DNA of 64,000 nt from Macrotrachela quadricornifera. Taxonomy: Eukaryota > Rotifera > Eurotatoria > Philodinida > Philodinidae. Positions 37,782-49,287 of the stretch are shown in pieces. The position numbers and the translations under genes are program-made. Under the pieces are notes generated by a model. That model made no database searches. It was given only the letters and a program-made list of their open reading frames with translations, and was not told the origin of the DNA. Position 1 is the stretch's first letter; each line of letters opens with the position of its first letter. The stretch covers positions 717,975 through 781,974 of the forward strand of contig JAJEKB010021159.1 of NCBI GenBank assembly GCA_022393335.1, read 5' to 3'.

Positions 37782-38544
37782 ACGGCTTGTCCGGCTAACA
37801 GTCAACTAGCCTTATTAAACTAGCAAGCTGATTTTCTCGTTTATAGTGCAACTAATTGTGTTCAGTTCAAGTTTTTAAATAGGTTTTCGCATATACTGCG
37901 TCGACCTGTCTGGTTTATTTTTCTATATTTCGCGAATAAATAGTAGTTTCCAGCCAAAATGAAGCATTTCTGTGCAAAATCACTTAAAAAATGCACTTTT
38001 GTCTCTCAGCATATCTTGACCAGTGTTTTGGTTTTGATCAAAAATGAAAATATGCCTAGTCATTTTGGTGTTAAATCTACAGTTTGACATTGATAGATCA
38101 TCTCCTGTTTTTTGTGAAGATTGTGAAAATAGCACTTTAAATAGGCTCTATAAAGAAAAGTGAGTGCGTTACCACAATAATCGATATATAGTTCAATAAC
38201 AGGACAACATTTTGGAAAATGCCTTGTAATCAGCAGATAGTTCAGACTGTCTACTACAAACTTACTCCGAATCATATGTCATTAAAACGTACGCATTTGT
38301 GGAAAATAAATGATCTTTGTCATCGCCAAAAAAAAGAGGGTCTTTTTTGTGAGTGCGCTACCGGCATGTATTTTTCTTGTAAAACGCGAGCCATGAAGTC
38401 AGTTGAAGTGAAAATTTTGGGCGTCAAATAGCTTTGCAGCATGCATCTACAGGCCAAATTTCAGAGCTCTATATTTAGTTATTCGGGAGAAATTAAGACA
38501 GAAAGTTGTCAAAATAGTGAGTGCGTTACCTGCGGACAAGCCGT
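37782..38544. mobile_element. possible MITE with ACGGCTTGTCCG ends
   Basis: ACGGCTTGTCCGG at 37782 is matched by ...CGGACAAGCCGT ending at 38544. The internal motif GTGAGTGCG(T/C)TACC occurs three times (about 38160, 38350 and 38518). Inverted homology beyond the first 13 bp is weak and no target duplication is certain. Confidence 0.4.
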
Positions 38545-39352
38545 GTGCTAGTTGATATCAAAAAGAAATGAAAGAGTGAACGTGTATTTTTCTATCATTT
38601 TCCTCCCATCTGATTGATATTTATGTAATTGATATTACAGTTTAAATAGAATCAAGGCTGGGTATATAAATCAATTTGAAAGAATATTTTGTCAAATGTT
38701 CCTTTTTTCATATGAAATTTCTGAGAAACCTTGTCCCAATATTTCAATGAAAAAAAAGCGAATAACAGCTATTTTGATCGAAAAATACTTTGAAATACAG
38801 GAATCACCTTCGATATAACGAACTCAGAAAAATCCGGTTCAACTTTTCGTCCAGTCTTGTCCGGTTTTATTTGGTCCAGCGAGATCGTAGCTGGACTACC
38901 GGACCCGTTGCAACTCTGATATCCAGTATTTTTTATAAATCACACATAATCTCCAGAGTATTTCATCTTGATCCAGTTCACGGAGAATCGGATTTAGAAT
39001 TTCGACCAGGGTAACCATAAGAAGGTTCCCCATAAATTGATAATCTTTCTAGTTTGCGTAGTTTTGTCAAGAAATAGCAAACTATTGACGATCGCTTCAT
39101 TAATCCTGTACCTTACTTTGCAGAACTATATGTTAATTTTAAATACTTTAGATTAAAAAGATAACTGAAATCTTTTTCATGTGCGGAACTTTTCCCAAGA
39201 GAATATTCATCACATTCCATTTGTTGAAGTTTTTCATTAATAAATAAAGTTAATTTACTTTCTTTCGATAGTAATTCCGTATGTTGTAATATTAAACATT
39301 GTAAATTTGTTGAATTTGTTTCATTAACATGTCTTTAAGATAAACAGTTATA
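38545..39352. other. intergenic; fragment of a dispersed CCGGTTT/GTTGCAACTC repeat
   Basis: 38835-38925 carries CCGGTTCAACTTTT, TCCGGTTTTATTTGG and CCGGACCCGTTGCAACTCT, related to copies at 22083-22150, 22740-22790 and probably 61180-61250. No gene seen. Confidence 0.35.
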
Positions 39353-39651
39353 GGGTTGTCCGGAAAGTCCGTGCAACTGCACTTTAATTACATAAATGAA
39401 CCGTTTAGTTCATTTTATTCTGTAAAACATGAATTTTCAACACGATTTACACCTTCTTTTCGGCTGATGACATCATTTAATGGGAGAAAAGTAGTTCTTA
39501 CAACTGAGTCCATCGACAAGAAGTAGTTGAGCATTTAAAAATAAATAATGAAAGAAACGGTATCAACTGCAACACAGCACACTTCTAGATTTAATTTAAC
39601 AACTATGGATGATTTCATTTCAACGTCAGGTGCTTAACACTCAATACCATC

Positions 39652-39821
39652 CCAGAATAAATAATAAAGAAAAACGAAAAGTTGCACGTATCACTACTTG
39701 AAGAGAAGAATGTGCAAAACGAAAGAATAGATATTTTATCTATTTTCTTTCGCTCTGTACATTTTTCTTTTTTTTATACGGAATAAGTGCGACTTTTGCT
39801 TCTGTTATTTATTCTTCTGGT
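39652..39821. repeat. ~170 bp hairpin inside the mariner leader
   Basis: CCAGAATAAATAATAAAG...GAAAAGTTGCAC at the left pairs with GTGCGACTTTTGC...ATTTATTCTTCTGG at the right. An inner palindrome around AGATATTTTATCT pairs GAAAGAATAGAT with the ATCTATTTTCTTTC-like side. It may be a small MITE inserted in the mariner. Confidence 0.55.
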
Positions 39822-39941
39822 TGTTACGAGTAATACTTGTAGAGTTTCTACATGAAATTATCAGTGCTTTCCAAATAAACTTAGAAATGTTTCTCGCTAT
39901 CACCTACTATTATTCATTTCGTATCTATTCATGCTTTAGAT

Positions 39942-40991
39942 ATGTCAAACATCGAGTATCGAGCGGTCATAAAGTTTTTTACTCGAAAAGGACTCAATGC
40001 CACCGAAATCACCAAGGAGCTCGAGGAGGTCTATAACGATTCGAGTCCAGCGTACCGCACCGTTGCAAAATGGGTGTCTGAATTCAAGGATGATCCAGCA
40101 CGAGACTTTGAAGATACACCCCGAAGTGGTCGTCCACCGACTACAACCACAGATCAAAATATTGAAGCTGTGGAACACATTGTAATGCGTGATCGGCAAA
40201 TTTCCGTTCGCCGTGTAGCTGACGAGTTGAACATTCCAAAAACGATTGTCCACGAAATTATGAGCAACCACTTAGGTATGCGCAAGGTCTGTATTCGCTG
40301 GGTACCGAAATTCTTGACGCCTCTGCAACGCATTAGTCGGGTCGAGTGTTGTCAAGAGCTACTGCAAGCCTGTGAACCAAATCCAGCCAAGTTTTTAGGT
40401 CGCATTGTAACCGGAGATGAATCAAGGGTGCATCACTACGATCCACTAAGCCGCCAGGAGGCTATGGTATGGAAGAGTGCAGGAGAGGAAACACCAACTG
40501 CATCCCGGCGGCAAAGATCTGCAGGCAAGGTCATGCTCACCATTTTCTGGGACGAGCATGGAGTTCTACTTACCGACTATCTGACTCGTGGGGAAACGAT
40601 CGATGGTTCATATTACGCTTCACTTATTGAGCGGCTACGTACTACTCTTCTGGCGAAGCGTCGTGGGAGAATCGATCATGAAGTGCTATTTCTTCATGAT
40701 AATGCTCCTATCCACAAGAGCAACGCTGTGCAAGCTGCTATTCGCCGAGTGGATTTCATCGAATTGAATCATCCTTCCTATTCTCCAGATATTGCACCAA
40801 GTGACTACCATTTGTTCAAAAGACTGAAGACATTTCTCCGTGGCAAGACTTTTCGCTCCGATGATGAAGTGATAACTACTGTTGAGAATTACTTAGGTGA
40901 TATGGATTCAGATTTTTTTTTCAATGGAATAAACAGTTTATATGACCGTTGGCAACGTGTAGTTGCCAGCGAAGGTCATTACATTCAATAA
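39942..40991 (+). CDS. mariner transposase, D,D34D type
   Basis: 349 residues, intact. Residues ~1-110 form the paired-like double helix-turn-helix DNA-binding domain (VIKFFTRKGLNATEI, then SGRPPTTTT as the GRPR-like linker, then VRRVADELNIPKTIVHEI). The WVPKFLTPLQR motif follows (~120-130). The catalytic triad is D159 (TGDES), D253 (HDNAPIH) and D288 (APSDYHLF), with 34 residues between the second and third Asp, the mariner signature. YSPDIAPSDY is complete. It cuts and pastes the element at TA sites in the nucleus. The element can plausibly still be mobile, judged from the intact ORF and both ends present. Confidence 0.95.
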   Translation: MSNIEYRAVIKFFTRKGLNATEITKELEEVYNDSSPAYRTVAKWVSEFKDDPARDFEDTPRSGRPPTTTTDQNIEAVEHIVMRDRQISVRRVADELNIPKTIVHEIMSNHLGMRKVCIRWVPKFLTPLQRISRVECCQELLQACEPNPAKFLGRIVTGDESRVHHYDPLSRQEAMVWKSAGEETPTASRRQRSAGKVMLTIFWDEHGVLLTDYLTRGETIDGSYYASLIERLRTTLLAKRRGRIDHEVLFLHDNAPIHKSNAVQAAIRRVDFIELNHPSYSPDIAPSDYHLFKRLKTFLRGKTFRSDDEVITTVENYLGDMDSDFFFNGINSLYDRWQRVVASEGHYIQ

Positions 40992-41058
40992 ATGCAGTAT
41001 ATATTATCGTATCTCTTCATAATACATTAGTTGCACGGACTTTCCGGACACGGTTATA

Positions 41059-41512
41059 TGTATCGTAAGGTGCTGGTCGCTGCATCCGCTTTTGTATTAG
41101 TCGAGAAATGGTCCAATCAGATGACCGCAAAATGTAGCTCGCTTATTTTGCGGACAACTCCCGGAGATTCTATGAGGACTTTTGTAGAGCACCCTTGAAA
41201 ACCTCAAATTGGCCCGAATAACCCTATGTTCCATCTTTATCTCGATGAAGAAAAACCTCCTCGAGATCTAATTGGCTGAAACTTTTTTGTAACAACCAAT
41301 CAGATTTCGTGCCGATTTTTCTTCATGAATATAAAGACGGAACATATGGTTATTTGGGTCAGTTTGAGGTTATCAAGAGTGCTCTACAAAAGTCCTCATA
41401 GAATCTCCGGCAGTTGTCCGCAAAATAAGTGAGCTACATTTTGCCGTCATCTGATTGGGCCATTTCTCGACTAATACAAAAGCGGATGCAGCGACCAGCA
41501 CCTTACGATACA
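41059..41512. mobile_element. 454 bp palindromic MITE with TA duplication
   Basis: TGTATCGTAAGGTGCTGGTC at the left is mirrored at the right end. Arms of about 200 bp are nearly perfect, around a loop of ~45 bp near 41270. TA at 41057-41058 and 41513-41514. It directly abuts the right target duplication of the mariner (TA at 41055-41056). No coding capacity. Confidence 0.8.
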
Positions 41513-41558
41513 TACTTAGTTACTAGTAGAATAAATATATGGCGCGATCCCTAACTTT

Positions 41559-41745
41559 AGGACCCAAGGGTACTTCTACAGTATAGCACTGGAGAACCCA
41601 AGGGTACCCCTATAGTATAGTGGATGAGGACCTAATGGTACCCTCAGAGTATAGCAGATGAGGGCCCAAGGGTATCCTTATAGTGTAGCAGATGAGGACC
41701 TAAGGGTACCCCCATAGTATAGCAGCTGAGGGCAAAAAAGTATCC
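41559..41745. repeat. 34 bp minisatellite, five to six copies
   Basis: AAGGGTA or a variant recurs at 41566, 41600, 41634, 41668, 41702 and, degenerate, about 41736, an exact 34 bp step. The unit is roughly GAGGACCCAAGGGTACCCC followed by TATAGTATAGCAGAT. A related single unit lies at the window end (63935-63980). Confidence 0.75.
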
Positions 41746-41779
41746 TGTGACAGTTATTGTCCTACAGTGATTATATAAA

Positions 41780-41905
41780 TATGTTAGTTAAGTAGTTACA
41801 AGTAACTATGTAAATGCAGTAGTTACTTAGTTACAAGTAACTACATAAATAGGTAGTTACTATTTACAAGTAACTAAGTAAATAAGTAGTTACGTAGTTA
41901 ATAGT
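41780..41905. repeat. TAGTTACAAGTAACTA palindromic repeats
   Basis: Several copies of TAGTTAC(A)AGTAACTA and half-copies, separated by TAAATA spacers, immediately follow the minisatellite. Confidence 0.55.
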
Positions 41906-41919
41906 AAAGTAAAGATAAA

Positions 41920-44900
41920 GTTCAATCCCTAAGTTATATTATTCGTACTTATAACAATTTCGCTAGTGATTTATTGACAACTAGCAGTGTCTGATATTCC
42001 ATCGTCACTAAAGCGATTTATTTGAAAACCCGTAGGGATGACAGTTCATCGTTGACCAATAAACTGCCATTATATACTCATAAATACTATACAAACCTCC
42101 TGCCGTAATAGAAGCTCTCCTCATTTTAAACATTTGTCCAGAGTTTTTTAAAAAGTTCTCGTTGTTTCTTCATAATAAAACTTTGAAAATCACAAGATTT
42201 TAAGATAAACGTGTGTGAAATTCTTGTTTGTTTGTATTAAAATCTCCTAAGTTGCTTGGAGTCCATTAAAGCATTTGAAAAAATGTGGTACTTGAAATCT
42301 TTGACATATCATGAAACACACTGAAAGTCTCCCGCGGCTTCTATTATGGGAGAAATTTTAACACATGTTTTTGAGGACATTATGTTTCATCAATGGTTAA
42401 TGCTAAATAGTTTTGATATTAAGTTAATACATAGATAGTTGTCTATAGTATATTTCGATAGTTTCGTATGTATATGTGATTCAACTAATCTCACCATGTC
42501 TAAAGATAGAGCATGGTATCAGCTACGCGCTAATAATAATACAAATACTTTAGGGATTCCTATTGGTTTTAAATAGACGCAATCTGAATACTTTTTGAAC
42601 AGCGCATATAGCATATGACACACCGAACAGTAGTCATCCATTGGTCCCATCTAATGCTTCAACTCCAATAAAACTGCTTTTGAGAAATGATATTTTTCAA
42701 ATGTCTCTTTGTTTACGAATTCTTTTAAAGAAATTAGCTAAACTTTGAGAGTTGATCGATTTAAACTTTAAAAACATGCATATCTCAAAATTTCCTACGG
42801 ACGGTTCACAAAACGATGAAGAATATAACAAGATATTTTATATAAAATTTCCCAAAACTTCTAGGAGATCGGTTTAGAAAAGTCCCACTTAAGGATGTGA
42901 ACCTCGGTGTCTTATATGGGCTCCTCGCTCCTGTGAATCCATACTGATGTTGTGAAAAAAGGCAGTAAAACACTATGAAAATACTTCATTAGCTTTTAGA
43001 AATGTAGAAAAGTAGATGATGAGGGGGGGGAGTTTAGATCTTCAGAAACAGAAAACCTACCGAAGTTCGAAGACCAACATTCCTAATTCTGAAATACTTG
43101 CTGCTATTGTTAGAAATTATTCTGTAATAAATCTTAAAAAATTATAAGGAGTATAATAATACATGGATGGTGCGATGATACTAGACGATGTTATCATACA
43201 ATAATGGATCAGTAGATCGGTTGCTCATCCTCATTCTTAGGCCTATAAGATCTAAAAACAAATCTCGGTTGCAAACTATTGAATTCGTAGATAACTTTTC
43301 TGGTGGGTGCTCACTCTGGAAATAATCACGACAGTTGTCTTCCTACAATAATAATATAGAAAATGTTAACCAATTTTTGAAGTGATGTTGCAGCAATTTA
43401 CCAATGCATTTCTTTTGGAGAAAAGAAAATCATTTAGCGACTAAAAAGATAGTTAAGATAAATGGAATAATTTTGTAATATTACAACTAAAAGTATATTT
43501 AGAAGAATGTAGACATTGCTAACAAATGACAAGATTAGACCTTCCCAAGTTTAGGCTTTCGTTCAGAACTGATTAGCTGTTCTACAGTTCAGTTCTTTTT
43601 GAGTAACTGTTCTAAAAGGTCAAGTTTGTGAGAAAGAACACTTCGAATTCAGTTCGAATGAGTGAAAGAATGGGTCCACCAGTTCTTCGATCATGAAATT
43701 GAACTTTTCAAACATTTCTTTCGCTCATTTGAACGGAGTTCATGAATTTGAGCTGATGAACCTCTAGGAAAGATAGAAATTTCATTTATAGAAGAAAATC
43801 ATTTCATTGATGATATTCAAAACAAAAAAAAATTCAGTTTTTAGATAACATCACTGTTGTAATGAAAAGAATACAAACAAAATTCGGTATTCTGAGTTAC
43901 TTTGTTATATCTGTTCTAATCTTCTGCTGGAAAGACTAAACAATTAACACTTTAATAGAAATAATTGGAAAAAGTAATCGTCACTTTCTAACAATACTGT
44001 GAGTGTGTAATAAAAAAATGAATGATTTACGTCATTTATTTAAAATAATTAGAAAATTTGATCTATATTTACATAAATAAATATTGCTTTCCATATAATT
44101 GAAATAACATGGTGACGTCTTTCTTGATTTTCTTCTTTATAATTAAGTACTCTCTACATATTCATTCATAAGTTCCTTCTTTTTCCTATGAAAAAGTATC
44201 TATTAACAAATCTGCGAAATGTCGTATATATGGTGTTGGAGAAATGATCGATCTATTTTTGAACTTTTTTCTATGCAAAAATACAAAAATACTCGTAAAC
44301 TCGCAAGCATTGAGTCTTATCTTCATTTCAGTGTTGATCACACACATGAACAAAACATGACTATATATATCCTCATATGTTGTTAAGTACAGTTGTTATA
44401 TTTTAACCCTTTTATTCTGCTATTTAATGAAAAGATTCATTTATAATATTCTTGAAAAATCTTCGTTTTTCACTAATTATAAGAACTTTCTTTTTTTTTC
44501 AAACTGTTATTTAATATTCATCTTTCCTCTGTGTGAATGCATTTGAAATATTTCATTTTGAAAATGAAAGAAAAGAAATATTAGTGTGTCAATGTATTTC
44601 CTTCGCTACCCATGCTGAATAGGCAGCATTTAAAAAAAGAAATTAGTTTTAAAAGTAATATATATTATAACATGGCGATGGAAACACGACAGCAGTATCT
44701 TTCTATGTTGAAAACATTGAAAAATTACTAGAATTTGATAGAGTTTCAAAATATCAAAATGAAACATTGATATTTTTGATTAATTATAGTCACAATAGAG
44801 TTTTAACCACATTGGTCAGGTTTAGCATATATACGAAGTATATTATATCTTTTGCAGTTCAACCGAGTCTCTCAATAAAAATATACTGAAATCGCACAAA

Positions 44901-44956
44901 ACGTTTGTTGGCGATTCAATAATTGTATAACAAACTGCAACTGTTTTTATTGACTC
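41920..44956. other. 3 kb AT-rich intergenic stretch
   Basis: No ORF with coding character. A 16 bp inverted pair around TAATAGAAGC (42108 and 42337) may mark a small MITE. 43555-43760 is rich in GTTCAGTTC/GAACTGAA and AGTTCTTTTTGA-type repeats that resemble 11240-11300. Confidence 0.35.
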
Positions 44957-45126
44957 ATGCAGCGCTTGTACAGAACCTTTATTGCAACAACAATCGCAGT
45001 GTTTGTGGCAATGATCATGATTTTTGCATTGATTTATGTTATCCAAAAAGGAGAACCGAAAACTTTAGTGTCAGGTATGTTTTCTTTAATCATTTCATTG
45101 AGTTAAAAGCAGATGAAAATAAATAA
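44957..45126 (+). CDS. candidate 43-residue single-pass membrane microprotein
   Basis: Exon 1 44957-45074 begins MQRLYRTFIATTIAVFVAMI and continues with a hydrophobic span to IYVIQKGEPKTLVS, ending TCAG|GTATGT. A 38 nt AT-rich intron ends AAAAGCAG at 45112. Exon 2 45113-45126 adds DENK and TAA. The stop overlaps an AATAAA polyadenylation signal (45119-45124). The layout (short basic N-terminus, one ~22-residue hydrophobic helix, charged tail) fits small integral membrane proteins. The intron is at the lower size limit, and the ORF could be chance; family unknown. Confidence 0.35.
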
Positions 45127-45290
45127 TCAATAGAGTTTTATTTTAAAGCTTTTCATCAAACTTAAAATAAATTCTTGTGACAATCTATCAAAATTTCTTT
45201 AATTAACATGGTAGTCTTCGAAACCACTAGACAATTCCGTAATTCGTCACCGTAGGATAATCTTTGCACGTCTCTAGAATAAAACTTTAA

Positions 45291-47433
45291 CACATTCAAC
45301 GCGATTCAGTTTTCTTCAAAAATTTCATTAAAATATTGATTTGTATCATGAATTTGCATATAATAAACGCACCTAATACTCTTATCATTCTTTTCTGCCA
45401 ACGAGTCATCGTTCCTTCTTTGTATCAGCATACAATGAGTCATGCCTTATCTTTAAAGGAAAAAGCCCTTAAGCCGCTTTCTTGTTTTTCTCCGTCTTAT
45501 CTGTGGTGCACGTAACATAAGAGAAGGAAATTTCCAGATTTTTCTTTCGTTGTTCTGCTCTCTCGATTCTTGTACATATAAAAGCATCCAAAATTTGGAA
45601 ATTATTCACATGTCGTTCGAAGAATCTGAAACAGAAGAAAGTGCTAGCTCACTCAGTGAAGTGAGCTCTTTGGATGATGATTTCGTTAGGATGGACCTAC
45701 AATCTGGAACTTCCGACGAAGAAGGTACTGATGACGAAATTGATTTGCCAGCCTGGAGTACAATAAAATCAGAATCTGATACAGAATTTATGGAAGATTA
45801 TGGACTCGTCCAAGAAGTTACTTCTCCATCAGGTGACAATACAATCCTTCCCATCGATTGCTATCGCCATTTCATTACGGACGAAATTATTGACCTTATG
45901 GTGTACGAAACTAATCGATATGCAGAGCAATATCTGCAAACACATGAGATTAGCAGACGTTCAAAAACTCGTCAATGGAAACCAACTACTGGTATAGAGA
46001 TGCTCAAGTTTTTTGGAATCATTATTGAGATGGGGTTGGTACCAATGCCAAAAATAGAATACTACTGGAGTAACAGCCAACTGTATGGATCGAAAATCGT
46101 TCAAAATGCAATGGCAAGAGATAGGTTTGAGTTACTCCTCAAGTTCTGGCATTTTTCAGACAACCGTCAGTACCACTCCAGCCAAAATAGATTAGTCAAA
46201 CTGAAACCACTTTTGGATTTACTGAAAGCCAGATTTTCATCTGCATATGTTCCTGGTGCAGTAATTACAATCGATGAAACAATGATACCATGGCGTGGTA
46301 GGCTTTTGTTCAAACAATATATACCTGGAAAAGCGCACAAATATGGAATAAAGATGTACAAGATAGCGGCCACTAACGGGTATACGTGGAATTATTTGAT
46401 GTACACTGATGAGCAAGATCCAATGGCAGGTGTTGGACATGCTGAAAGAGTTGTGATGAATATACTGGATGGTCTCTCAGGATGTTATCGGACTGTGGTA
46501 ACTGACAACTTCTTTACCAGTATTTCCCTTGCAAAACGTTTGCTAGCACACGACACGTACCTTATTGGGACACTGAAAAGCAATCGTGCTGCATCTGGCA
46601 AAGAATTTCTTCAGAAAAAGCTCAGGCGTGGCGAACTGTACGGTCTTTAAAATAAAGAAGGCATAAAACTGATCCTGTGGAAAGACAAGAAAGATGTTTT
46701 GATGATATCCACAAAACCTTCGCATTCAGCAGTTGTAGTAGACACTGGTAAAACGAATTTTCAAGATGAGCCAATTATGAAGCCAAAAGTCGTAGTAGAT
46801 TATAACAAAGGAAGACAAGGCACTGATTTATCTGACCAACTATCAGCATATTACACATGTCTCAGACGATCTATAAAATGGTACCGAAAAGTGGCATTTG
46901 AATTGATTTTTGGGACGGCTTTAGTGAATAGTTATCTGGTATACAAGGAAAATTATTCAACAAGCAGTATGACCATGCTGAAGTTTCGTGAAAGTCTTGT
47001 TAGATCTTTACTGTTTGATACACCATCTGCGAATTTGAAGTCTGGTGCGAGACCACAGTCAACAAGTCAAGGCAAGCGCAAACTTGCTGATCACAAACTT
47101 GAGGAAAAGGTTGGGTCTGATCATGATGCCCGACGACGATGTGCAGGCTGCTATGAGAAAATAAGACAACAGAAATCAAGAGAAACAAGTAATGCAACTG
47201 CAAAGAAAGTAAAAACTTTTTGTTCCGAGTGTGACAAATTTTACTGTCTTGTTTGCTTTAACGAGAAACATCATTCTATATAATAAATGGTTAAAGAAAG
47301 ACTCTAGAAAATATATGATATATTGCAGATAACCTTCTGACCGAAGAAAAAAAGAAAACGAAAGCGCTTTTCTACTCATTTTCTTTCCAAAATATAGCGG
47401 GTCCCACGGGTGGGACCCGTCGCGTTGAATGTG
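45291..47433 (+). mobile_element. piggyBac element, 2143 bp, TTAA duplication
   Basis: Starts CACATTCAACGCG at 45291 and ends CGCGTTGAATGTG at 47433, perfect 13 bp inverted ends. TTAA is at 45287-45290 and 47434-47437. Next to the right end lies a palindrome GGGTCCCACGGGTGGGACCC (47400-47419). It contains a single piggyBac transposase gene with one nonsense codon. Confidence 0.9.
45610..47283 (+). pseudogene. piggyBac transposase with a single in-frame stop
   Basis: One frame runs from the ATG at 45610 (MSFEESETEESASSLSEVSS, acidic N-terminus; an upstream in-frame ATG at 45550 is possible) to the stop at 47281-47283, broken only by TAA at 46648-46650 (GELYGL*NKEG). The DDE_Tnp_1_7 core has Asp in TIDETMIPWRGR (46273), Asp in VVTDNFFTS (46504) and the third in KGRQGTDLSDQL (46825), which lies beyond the stop. 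The C-terminal Cys-rich zinc-binding region (CAGCYEK...CSECDKFYCLVCFNEKHH) is complete. So the truncated product would lack the third catalytic Asp and the DNA-binding domain. Otherwise it is undecayed, a recent inactivation or a sequencing error. Confidence 0.9.
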
Positions 47434-47437
47434 TTAA

Positions 47438-48332
47438 TCGTGATAGTCATGTTGATTTTCGACATTACATCATCGACGATGATAATAATACTGATGATAA
47501 TGATGTTGATCTTACTGAATTAAAAAATGATAACTGTGATGATTTAGAAAATTTTTTATTAGATGAATATAAAATTCAATTATATATTAATAATAATAAT
47601 AATCAAAATATTAATTCAGCTTCTCATTTTAACATTCATTTGAATCGGACTTTGATGATCATTTTGATAATTAATTATTTTCGTTTGTTTTTTCTGTTTT
47701 AATTATAATAAAATTGAAATAGGTTTATAATAATATCTGTTCGTATTATTCATTCATCAGTTAAGCATAGCATGATATTGCCAAAATTCTTTTAGTAGTT
47801 TTTCTTTTCGATAAAAATTTACTATTACAATGACAAGTCATTAATTTGCATATCGTCATATAACATCAAAAAATGAATTTTTTTCAGTAGAAATAAAAGT
47901 ATTAGGACGGTCTATACGATGTCTCTGACTGATGTCTACTGTTTTTATTAAATAGTATACATGCAAAAATATTAGAAAAAAAAATCAAAACTGAATCTTT
48001 TAATTAAAAAAATTCATGACAAATATCTAAGACATTTCTCCAATACTTAGATGTCTTCATCAATTGCATCATAACGAATAAATGTCATACCAATCAAGAA
48101 CAATATTTTCTTCTTGTCAATATAAAATGCATCGCGAAAATTATTAATTATTTTGAATCTGATTTTATATAAAAATCATAAACATTATCTTCAAATACAT
48201 ATAACAAACCAGAATAATTAATTATAATCCTAATTTTAATGATATATATATTCTGTTGAACGAAAAAAGAACAAAGAAAATAAAAACAGTTCGTTCTAAT
48301 TAATAACAATAAAAGTTTAGTATATATGAATA
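47438..48332. other. AT-rich stretch with an Asp/Asn-rich open frame
   Basis: 47438-47701 is open on the plus strand and reads low-complexity Asp/Asn (IIDDDNNTDDNDVD, later INNNNNQNIN). The frame is closed by a stop just before the piggyBac insertion, so continuity across the empty site is not supported. Nothing else recognised. Confidence 0.25.
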
Positions 48333-49285
48333 AAGAGTGGTCCAGAAGTCCTGACTCGATTTGTATAATTAATTTTTTTATATTAAAATACATATTTAAA
48401 AATTTGTCCCTAGGATAAAACGATGTAGTAAAAGACACTTTACAAAACAACCTTTGACTGATTCATCCTAACTCATACAGTACGAAAGTTATAAGTTTAG
48501 GAATATGCATCACAAAAAATAAAAACTAACCGTGAACCCGGTCTTGATATTTTCGCTATAACTTTTGTTCCTTGGGTTCCTTAGAACGAATTCTATTTTT
48601 AATAGAAGCCCTGTGAAATCCTCCACAAAATCATACTTAAACTTTAGCTCCAGAACTCCAATCAAGAAAACTAAGCAAACTATAAAGGAGAAAAAAAATA
48701 TAAAACCCTTGTAAATTTGACATTTTTTTTCGACTTGAACTTTTTCTTTTCCAATTATTTCCAAAAAAAGCGTAGCATAAGCGACAAACTCAGTTGAGTT
48801 TGGTACTTTTAAATGTGCTCTTTCTCATGGTCTATAGAAAATTGTTTTTAGAAAAAATAGCGGGCTTGCGAATCAACTTTCAAAAATATGTCAAAAATCG
48901 ACAACCTAGTTTTCGACAGAGCCCTCGGTAACGAACGAAAAACCTAATCGAAGTTTTGATGTTATAGCTAGGTAGAGAAGAGCAACCACTTCTAATCAAA
49001 ACAAAACAAATCTAACCGGAAAATCTTTTGTTTGGATGAAGTTATGGAATTTTTGTTGAAAGCACCAACATATAGATCGAGTTTACGGTCAATTTTTATT
49101 TTTTGTGATGCATATTCCTAAACTTATAACTTTCGTACTATATGAGTTAGGATGAATCAGTCAAAGACTGTTTTGTAGAGTGTCTTTTACTGCATCGCTT
49201 TATCCTAGAGACAAATTTTTAAGTATGTGTTTTAATATAAAAAAATTAATTATACAAATCGAGTCAGAACTTCTGGACCACCCTT
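48333..49285. mobile_element. 953 bp mariner-type MITE, TA duplication
   Basis: Ends AAGAGTGGTCCAGAAGTCC (left) and the mirrored right end ...CTTCTGGACCACCCTT, with about 205 bp inverted repeats (48333-48535 against 49085-49285). TA at 48331-48332 and 49286-49287. The interior has no transposase; an 84-codon minus-strand ORF is not convincing. Confidence 0.75.
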
Positions 49286-49287
49286 TA

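Larger units (their letters stand above)
39353..41054 (+). mobile_element. complete mariner element, 1702 bp, intact transposase
   Basis: Inverted ends share TGTCCGGAAAGTCCGTGCAACT (left copy 39357-39378, right copy ending near 41050), with the outermost few bases diverged. TA lies on each side at 39351-39352 and 41055-41056. One uninterrupted transposase ORF lies between them. The element is longer than the usual ~1.3 kb because about 560 bp lies between the left end and the ATG, including a hairpin at 39652-39821. Confidence 0.9.

Noticed and set aside
48510..48764. 84-codon minus-strand ORF with a hydrophobic span
   Set aside because: It lies within the 953 bp MITE, partly in its inverted end.
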